Positions 44,501-53,827 of a stretch of DNA of 64,000 bases are shown here, in pieces (the first letter of the stretch is position 1; each line of letters starts with the position of its first letter). The notes under the pieces were generated by a model. That model made no database searches. It was not told the origin of the DNA and saw only the letters and a program-made list of their open reading frames with translations. Source of the DNA: CALFUK01 sp964450495 (GTDB lineage: Bacteria; Bacteroidota; Bacteroidia; Chitinophagales; Saprospiraceae); the NCBI GenBank assembly GCA_964450495.1, contig CAYVFU010000007.1, positions 25,207 through 89,206 of the forward strand, given 5' to 3'. The translations under genes were made by a program, and so were the position numbers.

Positions 44501-45547
44501 TTAAATTAGTGGAACATTTACTTCGAAAAATTCTTCCCCTTGTTTACAGGTCATCTGCTTATCTGTAAAATATGTAAATCGCTCCTTAATGTTATTTAGG
44601 CCCATACCCGTTGATGCTACTGCTTGTATTTTAGGTTGCAAATTATTTTTCACTGTTATATAATCTCCAGTGTCGGAAGTAAAAATATCTATGTGCAAAG
44701 GTTTGCTTTTAGACACAACATTATGTTTAACTGCATTCTCAATTAGCAGCTGCAATGTCATTGGTAGAATTTTAACTGCCTCACTAACACCATTTTTAAT
44801 GTCAAACGAGATATTTTTTCCAAATCTTTCTTTTAGTAAATCAGCATAGATGATTGCATTTTCCAACTCTTGTTTGACTGGTACAGTGGTGTTTTCTTTT
44901 TTACCTACAGAGTATCTATAAAATTTTGACAATTTATCTAGATAATTCATTGCTCTATCCTGTTGGTTTGGAATAAGATTCATGAGCGTATTTAAGCTAT
45001 TAAATAAAAAGTGGGGATTTATTTGATTGCGTAGATTATCTAGTTGTGTTTGTACATGCGCAACACGAAGTTCTTCTTTTTCTTCTAATGCCTTTTGAAA
45101 TTTGTTGAAGAAATAAATGGCTTCGTAAAGGACCATGATAGACAATGTTACAAATGCAACTGCCAGAAACGCCACAGGAAAATCAGGTACAAATGGATCC
45201 TCCAATCCACAGAATTGATAAAATAGTTTTTCGGTGAAGCCAATCGTTTTACAAATGATAAAGGTAAATACCACAGCAGCAGAAAACTGCCAAAGTACTC
45301 GTTGGAATGTTTGCTCTATATCAGGAAATTTTCTTCTCAGTACAATTAATATTTTTCTAAGTGCAAAACAAATGATGACAGTATATATGATAGATTCAAT
45401 AAATATCTGCGGCAATTTTTCAATATATACTTCCAGAGAGACAGTCAAAAATAACAATGGCGCTAAGAGTGCAACAATTGGTATGCCGTACAAAAGCAGT
45501 TTTGTATCGTCAAACAGGAAGTATTGATAGTGTTTCGATTTCCACAT
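44501..45547 (-). CDS. LytS/YehU-type sensor histidine kinase
   Basis: 348 residues. Four membrane segments in the first 150 residues form the sensor, then a short coiled coil, then the His_kinase domain with the phospho-acceptor His179 (NQINPHFLFNSLNTLMNLIP) and a C-terminal ATPase domain (LQLLIENAVKHNVV, GMGLNNIKERF). There is no large periplasmic domain, so the signal is probably sensed in or near the membrane. It forms an operon with the LytTR regulator. Confidence 0.93.
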   Translation of the reverse strand: MWKSKHYQYFLFDDTKLLLYGIPIVALLAPLLFLTVSLEVYIEKLPQIFIESIIYTVIICFALRKILIVLRRKFPDIEQTFQRVLWQFSAAVVFTFIICKTIGFTEKLFYQFCGLEDPFVPDFPVAFLAVAFVTLSIMVLYEAIYFFNKFQKALEEKEELRVAHVQTQLDNLRNQINPHFLFNSLNTLMNLIPNQQDRAMNYLDKLSKFYRYSVGKKENTTVPVKQELENAIIYADLLKERFGKNISFDIKNGVSEAVKILPMTLQLLIENAVKHNVVSKSKPLHIDIFTSDTGDYITVKNNLQPKIQAVASTGMGLNNIKERFTYFTDKQMTCKQGEEFFEVNVPLI

Positions 45548-45586
45548 ACTTGTAAGTTAAAAATAGTTACTCACTTTAATATAATA

Positions 45587-45613
45587 AAGAGAGGCTTAGC
45601 TAAAGCCTCTCTT
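45587..45613. terminator. Hairpin terminator
   Basis: AAGAGAGGCT (45587-45596) pairs perfectly with AGCCTCTCTT (45604-45613) across a 7-base loop. It lies between the TonB-like gene and the kinase gene, downstream of the former on the minus strand, and probably separates their transcripts. Confidence 0.7.
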
Positions 45614-45666
45614 AAACATGAAATTGTTTTGTCCCTCGATGCCGATCCCAATTGGGATTATCTGAA

Positions 45667-46074
45667 CTATCGAGATAAACTAAACAGTACTGGGAAAACT
45701 ATTGTTTCCTCTTTTGAAAAATTCGTCTTAACTTTTGCATTACGCAACACTTCCTTAATCTCTCTATCAAATGCAAATCCAAGACTCTCTATAATTACAA
45801 CTTCAGTGATTAATCCCTTTTTATCTATACTTGCCGAAACGATACTTCTACCTTCTATGCCATATGTCATCATATCAATTGGGTAGTTAATATTTGCAAC
45901 CAGAAGCTTGCTAATCTGATCATAGGCATGTTGGAAGTCAGGTGCCGCAGGAGTCTCGACTTTGTTTGTTAATTTAAAATTGTCAAAAGTATTGTTATAA
46001 GCAATTGCATCTTGAGATGATGCCTGATTGGCAAAGAATAAAACCAAAAATGTAAGTGAAGCTAAATATTTCAT
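45667..46074 (-). CDS. Exported TonB C-terminal-like small protein
   Basis: 135 residues with a signal peptide (LASLTFLVLFFANQASSQ). The mature part is a single TonB C-terminal-like fold (INYPIDMMTYGIEGRSIVSA, then LGFAFDREIKEVLRNAK). There is no membrane anchor or proline-rich spanner, so it cannot act as a normal energy transducer. Free domains of this kind are common in Bacteroidota, with unknown role. It lies just upstream of a LytTR/LytS pair on the same strand and may be part of its regulon. Confidence 0.75.
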   Translation of the reverse strand: MKYLASLTFLVLFFANQASSQDAIAYNNTFDNFKLTNKVETPAAPDFQHAYDQISKLLVANINYPIDMMTYGIEGRSIVSASIDKKGLITEVVIIESLGFAFDREIKEVLRNAKVKTNFSKEETIVFPVLFSLSR

Positions 46075-46272
46075 AATTAAATTTTTTAATAATTGAATAC
46101 TTCAAATCTCCTAACTTATATCATTTGGCGAAAGCTGTAAGTGCTGAACTGTTTATTTTGTATGTTGGAATGCGATTTAAGTAGATGTGAGGTGTAAACA
46201 CGAGGTACATATAAAGAAATGTAAGTGTATATAGGGATAGAAGCCAACCTTTAGCCGTCTTAGGACTTATTA

Positions 46273-46953
46273 CTACCGGACTTGAACCTCGATTATATTA
46301 GACGTTACTCCTGACATATGTCTCCCATAAATTTCATAAACTCCACTTTCTGTAGGTGAAAAAGAATTCCCGTCTATTTCCATTCCATTTATGACTAAAT
46401 TCACCTGATTTGAAGGAAATGACTGTGCTAAGAATTCCTCTGATAAACTTACCGATATGTCTATTTTATCTCCAATAATAAAACTAGATTGGGAGGATTC
46501 TACTCTTATAAATCTATCGGAAAACCCAATAACAGAGTCAAAATCAGCTGCCAATATTGCTTCGATTTCAAGCGGTAGCGAACTTATATTGTTTACTGTT
46601 CGGGCAATAATTGAAAATGTACCCGTAGACTGTGGAATAAAAGAATCACCGTCTATCGGTATGCCATCAACTTCATATGTGATCACCACATTCTCTAATT
46701 TTGTTACAGTAGTGGTTAGTGAAGATCCATCAGCAGTTCTTTCTATTCCCTCCACATCAACATCAAGTTGTATAGGCTCTGCTCCCCCTAAAAACAAGTT
46801 TCTATCTGGCATGATCATCGATAATCTATCTATATAGTAATTCTCATAAAAGTCTTCGCCTGCTAAAATTTCCTCTTCATCGCATGAACTCATTATACAA
46901 ACACCAATGATAATCATGCATAAATATTTAGTTGTGAATTTGAATATAGTCAT
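46273..46953 (-). CDS. Lipoprotein with two related beta modules, unknown
   Basis: 226 residues. The signal ends in a lipobox (VCIMSSC). The mature protein contains two similar segments, VDGIPIDGDSFIPQSTGTFS and INGMEIDGNSFSPTESGVYE, which points to a duplicated Ig-like or carbohydrate-binding beta fold. I do not recognise the family. It starts 3 bp after the stop of the outer-membrane barrel gene, so the two are one transcript and may act as a surface pair. Confidence 0.72.
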   Translation of the reverse strand: MTIFKFTTKYLCMIIIGVCIMSSCDEEEILAGEDFYENYYIDRLSMIMPDRNLFLGGAEPIQLDVDVEGIERTADGSSLTTTVTKLENVVITYEVDGIPIDGDSFIPQSTGTFSIIARTVNNISSLPLEIEAILAADFDSVIGFSDRFIRVESSQSSFIIGDKIDISVSLSEEFLAQSFPSNQVNLVINGMEIDGNSFSPTESGVYEIYGRHMSGVTSNIIEVQVR

Positions 46954-46956
46954 TGC

Positions 46957-47637
46957 TTAATTCTCTTTAGTTTCTGATTTTTGAGGTAAAGAAATCGTCA
47001 AAGATATTCCAACTCCTCTCAATTTCGATGGTACATCAGGAACATCAATTGAGTTTCTGTTACTTGCTGTTATGTTGCTTGCACTTATAATGTTACTCCA
47101 TGAGTTATAGCCATTTATACTTAGCAATACAAATTTATACCTAAACCCAAATTCAGCTTGGGCTCCGTAAACTACTCTCTCGAATATTTCATCTTCAAAT
47201 ATAAAATCGGCAGTTGATTCATCAATGGTTACTCCATTATGATAACTTGCAAATCCACCTGCACTAAATAAAAATGCAGTTTGTGCGACTGGTATTTTTA
47301 TTCCAATTGGTGTGAAATTCAACTTTACTGCTTGAAAATTCAATGAAGTCGTTAGTTGTCTGTTCTCAAACTGGAATGTCTCTTGAAATCCATAATTTAA
47401 ATAGCTTAATCTGGCAGAAATGAAATAATTCTTTGTCATACTTTGTGGCAGATAGAATCCAAATTCCCAGTTCTGAACGTGATTATTTACAAATGGCGAT
47501 ATGGGAAAACTCTCTGTTCTCTTCAATGAGGAAAATGAATTAGAAATAAAAATTCCTGATCTTTCTTTCTGAGCTTTAAGAATTGGAGTAAACAGGAAGC
47601 AACCTGCAAGGAGTAATATAACTATGCGTATAGTCAT
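46957..47637 (-). CDS. Outer-membrane beta-barrel protein
   Basis: 226 residues with a signal peptide (VILLLAGCFLFTPILKAQ). Alternating strands rich in aromatic residues (NWEFGFYLPQSMTKNYFISA, GAQAEFGFRYKFVLLSINGY) and a last strand LRGVGISLTISLP fit a small eight- to ten-stranded barrel. Function unknown. First gene of a unit with the duplicated-module lipoprotein. Confidence 0.75.
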   Translation of the reverse strand: MTIRIVILLLAGCFLFTPILKAQKERSGIFISNSFSSLKRTESFPISPFVNNHVQNWEFGFYLPQSMTKNYFISARLSYLNYGFQETFQFENRQLTTSLNFQAVKLNFTPIGIKIPVAQTAFLFSAGGFASYHNGVTIDESTADFIFEDEIFERVVYGAQAEFGFRYKFVLLSINGYNSWSNIISASNITASNRNSIDVPDVPSKLRGVGISLTISLPQKSETKEN

Positions 47638-47811
47638 GCCAATTAACTTTAGTTACCAAATAGGTTTTTCAATTTCTTGAAATACGTTGCCTATTTTCAT
47701 TAAAATAATCTACTACTATACATGATTGATAACTAGAAGAAGTAACCCAAACGCTACATTAATCTTCTAATTTTATTTGTCTAATACAATACGACTGCTT
47801 CAAATCAGTCC

Positions 47812-49392
47812 TTAAAACTCACTGGAGAAGTGAAACTTAACATCTGGATGATTATCCTGCACTGTCTTTAATCCCCAAGCTGAATCTGCTAAATAGACAA
47901 GTTTGCCATCTTTGTCCTTGGCTAAATCCTTCTTTCGTCGTAGATGAAATGCTTTCAATTCAGCAGGATCATCAGATTCGACCCAGCAGGCTTTGTGCAA
48001 TCTTACCGGCTCATACGTACAAGAAGCGCCATATTCATGTTTCAATCTGTATTGGATGACTTCAAACTGGAGAGCACCAACAGTTCCAATTATTTTGCGA
48101 CCGTTGTCTTCTTTGGTAAATAATTGAGCGACACCTTCATCCATTAATTGCTCTATTCCTTTAGCCAATTGTTTTGACTTCATCGGGTCCGCATTATTGA
48201 CATATCGAAATTGTTCTGGTGAAAACGACGGGATACCTTTGAACTGCAAATCTTCTCCTTCGGTTAGTGTATCGCCTATTTTAAAATTGCCTGAATCATA
48301 TAAACCAACAATATCGCCTGGATAAGCTACATCTATGACCTCTTTCCTTGCCGCCATAAAAGATGTCGGATTAGAAAATTTTAATTTCCGATCAAGGCGA
48401 ATGTGTTTGTAATTCGTATTGCGTTCGAAAGTCCCAGAGCAAATGCGGAGAAAGGCAATCCTATCTCTGTGTTTTGGATCTATGTTCGCATGAATTTTAA
48501 ACACAAAGCCTGTAAAATCTTTATCTGTGGGCTGGATAATTCTGTTTTCAGTTTCTCTAGGTAGTGGGGAAGGGGCTATTTCCACAAAACAATCCAACAA
48601 CTCCTTTACACCAAAATTATTAATCGCAGAGCCAAAAAAGACTGGAGACATCATCCCTTCCAAGTAGTACTCTTTATCAAATTCTGGATACACCTCCTTA
48701 AGCATCTTTGTCTCTTCTCTTAGCTCAGCGGCGGCACGCTCTCCTACTTTCTCATCCAGCATAGGATCATCAAGACTTTCGATACTTGTGAGTTCATCAG
48801 ACGTTTGACCAGCATGGGGATTGAATAGATTCAGATGTTTCTCATATAAATTATATACGCCTTGAAATCGCTGACCCATGCCAATAGGCCAACTTAACGG
48901 ACAGACATTGAGTCCTAATTTTTGCTCTATCTCATCAAGTAAATCAATCCCATCGAGCCCTTCTCTATCCAACTTATTGATAAAAACGATCATTGGGGTT
49001 TTCCTCATTTTACAGACTTCTACTAGCTTTTCTGTCTGTTCCTCCACGCCCTTCGCCACATCAATTACTACGATAACACTATCCACTGCGGTGAGTGTTC
49101 TAAATGTATCTTCAGCAAAATCTTTGTGCCCTGGAGTATCTAGGATATTGACTTTTCGTTTTCGATAATCAAATGCCATTACTGAGGTGGCGACAGAGAT
49201 ACCTCTCTGCTTTTCAATTTCCATAAAATCTGAGGTCGCATGACGTTTGATCTTATTTGATTTGACAGCACCGGCGATCTGTATAGCACCTCCAAACAAC
49301 AGCAACTTTTCTGTCAAGGTTGTCTTACCAGCATCAGGGTGCGATACAATGCCAAATGTGCGTCTTCGTTCTATCTCTTCTTTGAATCCCAT
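47812..49392 (-). CDS. prfC: Peptide chain release factor 3
   Basis: 526 residues, the GTPase that recycles RF1/RF2 after termination. The GTP-binding motifs are clear: P-loop SHPDAGKTTLTEKLL, switch II NILDTPGHKDF, and FINKLDREG. The C-terminal half has the RF3-specific domain (IIGTVGALQFEVIQYRLKHE). The frame is open from a TTG at 49404, but that codon lies in the promoter box. ATG 49392 (MGFKEEIERRRTFGIVSHPD) matches the family start. Confidence 0.95.
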   Translation of the reverse strand: MGFKEEIERRRTFGIVSHPDAGKTTLTEKLLLFGGAIQIAGAVKSNKIKRHATSDFMEIEKQRGISVATSVMAFDYRKRKVNILDTPGHKDFAEDTFRTLTAVDSVIVVIDVAKGVEEQTEKLVEVCKMRKTPMIVFINKLDREGLDGIDLLDEIEQKLGLNVCPLSWPIGMGQRFQGVYNLYEKHLNLFNPHAGQTSDELTSIESLDDPMLDEKVGERAAAELREETKMLKEVYPEFDKEYYLEGMMSPVFFGSAINNFGVKELLDCFVEIAPSPLPRETENRIIQPTDKDFTGFVFKIHANIDPKHRDRIAFLRICSGTFERNTNYKHIRLDRKLKFSNPTSFMAARKEVIDVAYPGDIVGLYDSGNFKIGDTLTEGEDLQFKGIPSFSPEQFRYVNNADPMKSKQLAKGIEQLMDEGVAQLFTKEDNGRKIIGTVGALQFEVIQYRLKHEYGASCTYEPVRLHKACWVESDDPAELKAFHLRRKKDLAKDKDGKLVYLADSAWGLKTVQDNHPDVKFHFSSEF

Positions 49393-49401
49393 AAAAGGCT
49401 G

Positions 49402-49409
49402 CAAAGGTA
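49402..49409 (-). promoter_or_regulatory. -7 promoter box of prfC (TACCTTTG)
   Basis: On the minus strand TACCTTTG matches TAnnTTTG exactly and ends 9 bases before the ATG at 49392. It implies a leader of only a few bases. Confidence 0.55.
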
Positions 49410-49527
49410 ACAGATACTTGGCTTATTTTCATTCAAAGCGATTTCTTCTTGATTTTACAGATTCACAACTCGATCACCATCCCTAAAACACTATTTACGA
49501 TTTATCAAAATAAAACGTCAAATTACG

Positions 49528-49535
49528 TACTTTTG
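49528..49535 (+). promoter_or_regulatory. -7 promoter box of the antiporter gene (TACTTTTG)
   Basis: TACTTTTG, an exact TAnnTTTG match, ends 55 bases before the ATG at 49591. This gives a leader of about 50 bases. Confidence 0.5.
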
Positions 49536-49590
49536 TCTCTTGATTAGTAAGCTGATTACAGATCAACCCCTTGTATTAAATACGTGAGAT

Positions 49591-51477
49591 ATGGTAGAAA
49601 TAGGTAGTATCATTATACTAGGAATATTGGCTCAGTGGATTGCTTGGAGACTTAAAATTCCTGCAATCTTACCGTTAATCCTTATTGGGTTGATTGTAGG
49701 GCCATTTTCAATCTACTATACACATGGTGCAAAACTGATCGAACCAACATGGAATGAAGCCGCTCATCATGGCTTGTTTCCTGGAGAACATCTTACACAC
49801 TTTGTGGAATTAGCGATTGGTCTTATTCTTTTTGAAGGTGGCATGACACTTAAAAAGGATGAATTCACTGGTGTCGGCAATAGTATTTTAAAACTTATCT
49901 CATTTGGTGCCTTAGTGACCTTTGTCCTGTCTGGGCTGCTCACTCACTTCATCATTGGATTAAGCTGGCCTATTTCTTTTCTGTTTGCAGGATTGATTAT
50001 TGTAACGGGTCCAACCGTGATTGCGCCAATTTTGAGAAATCTTTCTTTAGAAAAAAGGGTGGCTAGTGTCCTTAAGTGGGAAGGTATTTTGATTGATCCG
50101 ATCGGTGCATTAGTGGCGGTATTGGTATATGAATTTATTGTGAGTGGATTACTGGGTCATGAAGATGGGCATACAGGAGGAGGATTTACCTCATATGCGT
50201 TTATACATTTTTTACAAATTTGTTTGGTAGGTTTTTCATTGGGAATTATCTCTGCGATTTCCTTACGAGAAATGTTGAGACGAGACTGGATTCCACATTA
50301 TTTGATAACCATATTTACGCTCGCCTTCGTATTAATCATATTTGTTGGTTCAAATGTGATTTTAGCAGATTCAGGCCTGTTGACTGTCGTTGTTGCCGGA
50401 ATGGTGCTTGGCAACATTGAAGTGCCACATTTTAAAGAAATCGAATATTTCAAAGAGTCATTAAGTATATTGCTCATATCCATTTTATTTATTCTCTTAT
50501 CTGCAAATATTGATATGAGTGACCTCCAATTATTGATGAATTGGAAGGCGATGTTATTGCTTGCTTGCATCATCTTTTTTGTTAGACCAATGAGTGTTTT
50601 CCTTAGCACAATGAAATCACCACTAACAACAAAAGAAAAATTATTTATCAGTTGGGTCGGCCCTCGCGGTATTGTTGCAGCTGGTATTGCTTCCTACCTA
50701 GGACTTAAATTAGCGTCAAAAAATGTAGAAGGAGCAGAATGGATTACACCACTTGTATTTATGGTTGTTCTCGGGACTGTTTTATTAAATGCCACTACTG
50801 CTGGATTGGTAGCAAAAGGCTTAGGCGTCCTGTCTTCGAAGAGCAATGGCTTCTTAATGATTGGTGCGACGAAAGCATCCAGAATTATTGGAAAATATTT
50901 GAATGCTCAAGGCTTGAATGTGGTACTTGTTGATACAAATCCAAGCAACATTAACTATTCTAAGAAACTGGGTCTTACGGCAATCAACACCAATATCTAT
51001 AACGACGACTTAGCCAATGTCATCGAACTTGGAGATGTGGGGAATGTACTCGCAATGACAAGTAATACTGATGTCAACAATTTTGCGCTAAATAAATTTT
51101 CAGAAAAATTTGGTGAAAACGGGGCCCATAGATTGGCATCTACATCAGAAATACGAGGTGAAGCTGAAATGGGTAGCAATACATTGTTCAGTAAAGCAGA
51201 TGACTATTACACGCTAGACCGTATCGCTAGAGACTATAATGAAATAATTGAATTGCCCGTTACCAGTCAAGAGGAGTTGATAAAAGCTCTGGAAGAATTA
51301 GATGAAAGTAAAGTCAATATTCCATTATTCCTAAAGTCAGGTTCTAAGTATGATGTTATTCTTAGTGATTATTCAAAATTAAAAGTAGGAACCGATTCCG
51401 TGTTAGTTTACATGGGTGAAAAACTGACTGCTGCGGAAGAAATTGTTGAAGAAGAGACTGAAGGGAGTGAGCATTAG
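49591..51477 (+). CDS. Cation:proton antiporter with C-terminal TrkA-N/RCK domain
   Basis: 628 residues of the CPA family, exchanging Na+ or K+ for protons across the inner membrane. The first 400 or so residues form about 12 membrane helices, with family motifs FVELAIGLILFEGG, GLIIVTGPTVIAPIL and WEGILIDPIGALVAVLVYEF. The part after about residue 415 is a nucleotide-binding regulatory domain (GFLMIGATKASRIIGKYL, VVLVDTNPSN). The final residues are very acidic. It stands alone with its own promoter. Ion preference not determinable. Confidence 0.9.
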   Translation: MVEIGSIIILGILAQWIAWRLKIPAILPLILIGLIVGPFSIYYTHGAKLIEPTWNEAAHHGLFPGEHLTHFVELAIGLILFEGGMTLKKDEFTGVGNSILKLISFGALVTFVLSGLLTHFIIGLSWPISFLFAGLIIVTGPTVIAPILRNLSLEKRVASVLKWEGILIDPIGALVAVLVYEFIVSGLLGHEDGHTGGGFTSYAFIHFLQICLVGFSLGIISAISLREMLRRDWIPHYLITIFTLAFVLIIFVGSNVILADSGLLTVVVAGMVLGNIEVPHFKEIEYFKESLSILLISILFILLSANIDMSDLQLLMNWKAMLLLACIIFFVRPMSVFLSTMKSPLTTKEKLFISWVGPRGIVAAGIASYLGLKLASKNVEGAEWITPLVFMVVLGTVLLNATTAGLVAKGLGVLSSKSNGFLMIGATKASRIIGKYLNAQGLNVVLVDTNPSNINYSKKLGLTAINTNIYNDDLANVIELGDVGNVLAMTSNTDVNNFALNKFSEKFGENGAHRLASTSEIRGEAEMGSNTLFSKADDYYTLDRIARDYNEIIELPVTSQEELIKALEELDESKVNIPLFLKSGSKYDVILSDYSKLKVGTDSVLVYMGEKLTAAEEIVEEETEGSEH

Positions 51478-51638
51478 AAGCTATTGCACCCATATACCAT
51501 AAATCTATTTGACTAAAAACATTTATTGGTTTGAGCTGGCTTAATTTTGATGCTAGCTAATTATAAAAGAACATTCTAATAATTAATTCAAAATCAAAAT
51601 ACCTATAAATAGGGATAGCTATCCTATATTAAGTGCTT

Positions 51639-51646
51639 TACATTTG
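51639..51646 (+). promoter_or_regulatory. Putative -7 promoter box (TACATTTG)
   Basis: TACATTTG fits TAnnTTTG and lies 82 bases before the ATG of the S74-type gene at 51729. It is the only good box in that intergenic region. Confidence 0.4.
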
Positions 51647-51728
51647 TATTGATAAGTGTAATTAATCAAATTCAATTTCCTACTCAACATTCATCTATCT
51701 ACTTAAAAACAATTATAAACTTCCAAAC

Positions 51729-52589
51729 ATGAAAATTCAAAGAATTCTTCCAACACTGCTTTTTATTTGTGTTTATTTATTGAGTGCCGCTCAATCTCAA
51801 CTAGATGTTTCAAAATTTGATAAACAATTGAGAATGGATGTTGCAAATCCAAATTTATCGATTCATTTCCCTACTGGGCTTATTTATGAAGATACTGATG
51901 GAAATTCGTTTGCCAATTTATCTGATCACTTACTAAGAATAGCTGATCAACCTTATGGATATCAAATACAAACTGAAAATGTAGTGTTTAGTGAGCTTAC
52001 AAAAAACACCTTCAGCATTAATCATTATGATACACCCTTTGATAATGTTATCCTGCTCGGGCCACAACAACGGGCATATTGGGGTCCAAGAGATCCAGTG
52101 TCTCCATTCTACTATGATTTGAAGAATTTTGGAGATATATACACTGTAGATTTAGCCAATAGACGGATGACCGAATTAACAGAAAATCTAGACAGAGGAG
52201 CGCTTCGGTTTTATAGGTATTCAAATGGTCTTATTTATTCTCATACTTTAACAATAGATGCTTTTGGAAATCCCGTGTGGCTTGCTGTCAGTGATCGTCG
52301 TGCCAAAGAAAATATAAAGAACAGCAACAGTGTTTTACCCCGATTGGTGCAGCTCCAATTAAAAGACTATAATTATAAAGGTGTAGAAGAGCAGACGACA
52401 GGCTATATTGCCCAAGAAGTCCAAAAGGTATTTCCTAACTTAGTTTCTGAGATGGACGATGGTAAATTAGGTGTCAATTATATGGGCTTTTCTCCTCTGG
52501 CTGTGCAAGCAATAAAAGAACAACAAGACATCATTGCTGACTTGGAGACTCGATTAAAAAGAGTAGAGACATTACTTGCAGAAAAGTAA
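51729..52589 (+). CDS. Exported protein with C-terminal peptidase S74 (tail-fibre chaperone) domain
   Basis: 286 residues with a signal peptide (LLFICVYLLSAAQSQ). The last 100 residues form an intramolecular chaperone/auto-protease domain as in phage tail spikes: the family start SDRRAKENIKNSNSVL has the Ser cleavage site followed by Asp, and GYIAQEVQKVFPNLV and a final coiled coil (DLETRLKRVETLLAEK) follow. The domain helps a trimeric fibre fold and then usually cuts itself off. The N-terminal 180 residues are beta-rich and unrecognised. In Bacteroidota such proteins are surface or secreted; this one has no sorting tail. A terminator follows directly. Confidence 0.82.
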   Translation: MKIQRILPTLLFICVYLLSAAQSQLDVSKFDKQLRMDVANPNLSIHFPTGLIYEDTDGNSFANLSDHLLRIADQPYGYQIQTENVVFSELTKNTFSINHYDTPFDNVILLGPQQRAYWGPRDPVSPFYYDLKNFGDIYTVDLANRRMTELTENLDRGALRFYRYSNGLIYSHTLTIDAFGNPVWLAVSDRRAKENIKNSNSVLPRLVQLQLKDYNYKGVEEQTTGYIAQEVQKVFPNLVSEMDDGKLGVNYMGFSPLAVQAIKEQQDIIADLETRLKRVETLLAEK

Positions 52590-52590
52590 G

Positions 52591-52625
52591 ATACAGACGC
52601 TTAATTCTTTGGGGTCTGTATTTTT
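52591..52625 (+). terminator. Rho-independent terminator
   Basis: ATACAGAC (52591-52598) pairs with GTCTGTAT (52614-52621), followed by TTTT. It begins 2 bases after the stop codon of the S74-type gene. Confidence 0.8.
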
Positions 52626-52652
52626 AATCAGCATGTAGCATAGAGTTAGCCA

Positions 52653-52675
52653 CTAAATGACATTGGGTCATGACC
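52653..52675. repeat. Partial copy of the element end (CTAAATGACATT plus GGGTCATGACC)
   Basis: This segment matches the right end of the 387-bp element at 43691-43713, both in CTAAATGACATT and in the following TCATGACC. It is thus a solo end rather than only a shared palindrome. It lies between two convergent genes. Confidence 0.6.
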
Positions 52676-52690
52676 TCTTGGGTATACAAA

Positions 52691-53776
52691 TTAATTCGCC
52701 TTCTGTGTAAGTTTTTTCACAACCTCTTTTATTTCCTGTTCTAATTTTTTTGGATAAATCAACAAAGCGCCAGGTTCATCCACTACAATAAAATCATCTA
52801 AGCCCTTAATTACAATCACACGTTCACTCGTTGCCCGTATTAAACTATTGCTTACCTCTTCAACATAATGTTCATTGGCATGTATAACATTATTATTCTC
52901 ATCTTTTTCTGAATAGCTATGTAAAGAATTCCAAGTGCCTAAATCAGACCAACCAAGCTCTGATGGTATCGTATAGACACAATCCGATTTTTCTAAAATG
53001 GCGTAATCAACAGAAATGCTTTCTGTGAGTGGATAGACTAAGTCAATGTAACTTTGTTCCTCTTCAGTATTGTATTTCTCAGGTTCCCTATTTAGTGTCT
53101 CTATTATACTTGGCGCATTCTCACTAAAACTCTCCAATACTGTTTTAATACTCCAAATAAAGATGCCTGCATTCCAAACATAGTTTCCTGAGTCTACATA
53201 GTTCTGTGCAATTTCTAGTGTTGGTTTTTCCGTAAATCGCTCTACTTCATAAATACCTTTAGATTCTAATTCGCTATTACCAGTCTGCTTCTTAATATAA
53301 CCATAGCCAGTATCTGGCCTTGTAGGCTGTATCCCTAAAGTGACAATTGCTTTATTAGAAGCAGCGAAAGCGAAAGCTTGAGTCATCTTTTGAGCAAATA
53401 CATCTTCATATAAAATAACAGCATCAGAGGGTAGCACTGCAAATACAGCATTTGCGTTTATTGCTTTTATTTTTAGAGCTGCATAGGCAATGCAAGGAGC
53501 TGTGTTGTTCCGACTTGGCTCTAATAAGACTTGTGACTCTCCTATTTCTGGTAAATGTTCTAGGACTAAATCTTTGTACTGATTATTGGTGGCAACCAAT
53601 ATGTTTTCAGCTGGGATAAATTTATTAGCACGCTCAAATGTCAATCGGATCAATGACTTTCCTACATTGAGGATATCCAAAAATTGTTTTGGCATTTCAG
53701 CTCTTGATGCTGGCCAAAACCTTGACCCAATACCACCGGCCATAATGACTATATAATTATCTTTTGGGTTATTCAT
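52691..53776 (-). CDS. manC: Mannose-1-phosphate guanylyltransferase
   Basis: 361 residues, a nucleotidyltransferase that makes GDP-mannose from mannose-1-phosphate and GTP, used for surface sugars. The family signature is at the N-terminus (VIMAGGIGSRFWPASRAEMP, then KQF), followed by VLLEPSRNNTAPCIAYAALK, VRFTEKP-type strand ERFTEKPTLEIAQ, and NAGIFIWS. There is no fused C-terminal isomerase domain, so it is the short monofunctional form. No capsule cluster surrounds it. The symbol is given on family grounds. Confidence 0.92.
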   Translation of the reverse strand: MNNPKDNYIVIMAGGIGSRFWPASRAEMPKQFLDILNVGKSLIRLTFERANKFIPAENILVATNNQYKDLVLEHLPEIGESQVLLEPSRNNTAPCIAYAALKIKAINANAVFAVLPSDAVILYEDVFAQKMTQAFAFAASNKAIVTLGIQPTRPDTGYGYIKKQTGNSELESKGIYEVERFTEKPTLEIAQNYVDSGNYVWNAGIFIWSIKTVLESFSENAPSIIETLNREPEKYNTEEEQSYIDLVYPLTESISVDYAILEKSDCVYTIPSELGWSDLGTWNSLHSYSEKDENNNVIHANEHYVEEVSNSLIRATSERVIVIKGLDDFIVVDEPGALLIYPKKLEQEIKEVVKKLTQKAN

Positions 53777-53827
53777 ACCTATTGCTTTTTTAATAGCTAC
53801 TTAAAAGTGCCTTAATGGTATTTTTAT

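Noticed and set aside
45640..45666. The dyad ATCCCAATTGGGAT as a regulatory site
   Set aside because: It is a single short palindrome just downstream of a gene, without a second copy or a regulator to match, so it could be chance.
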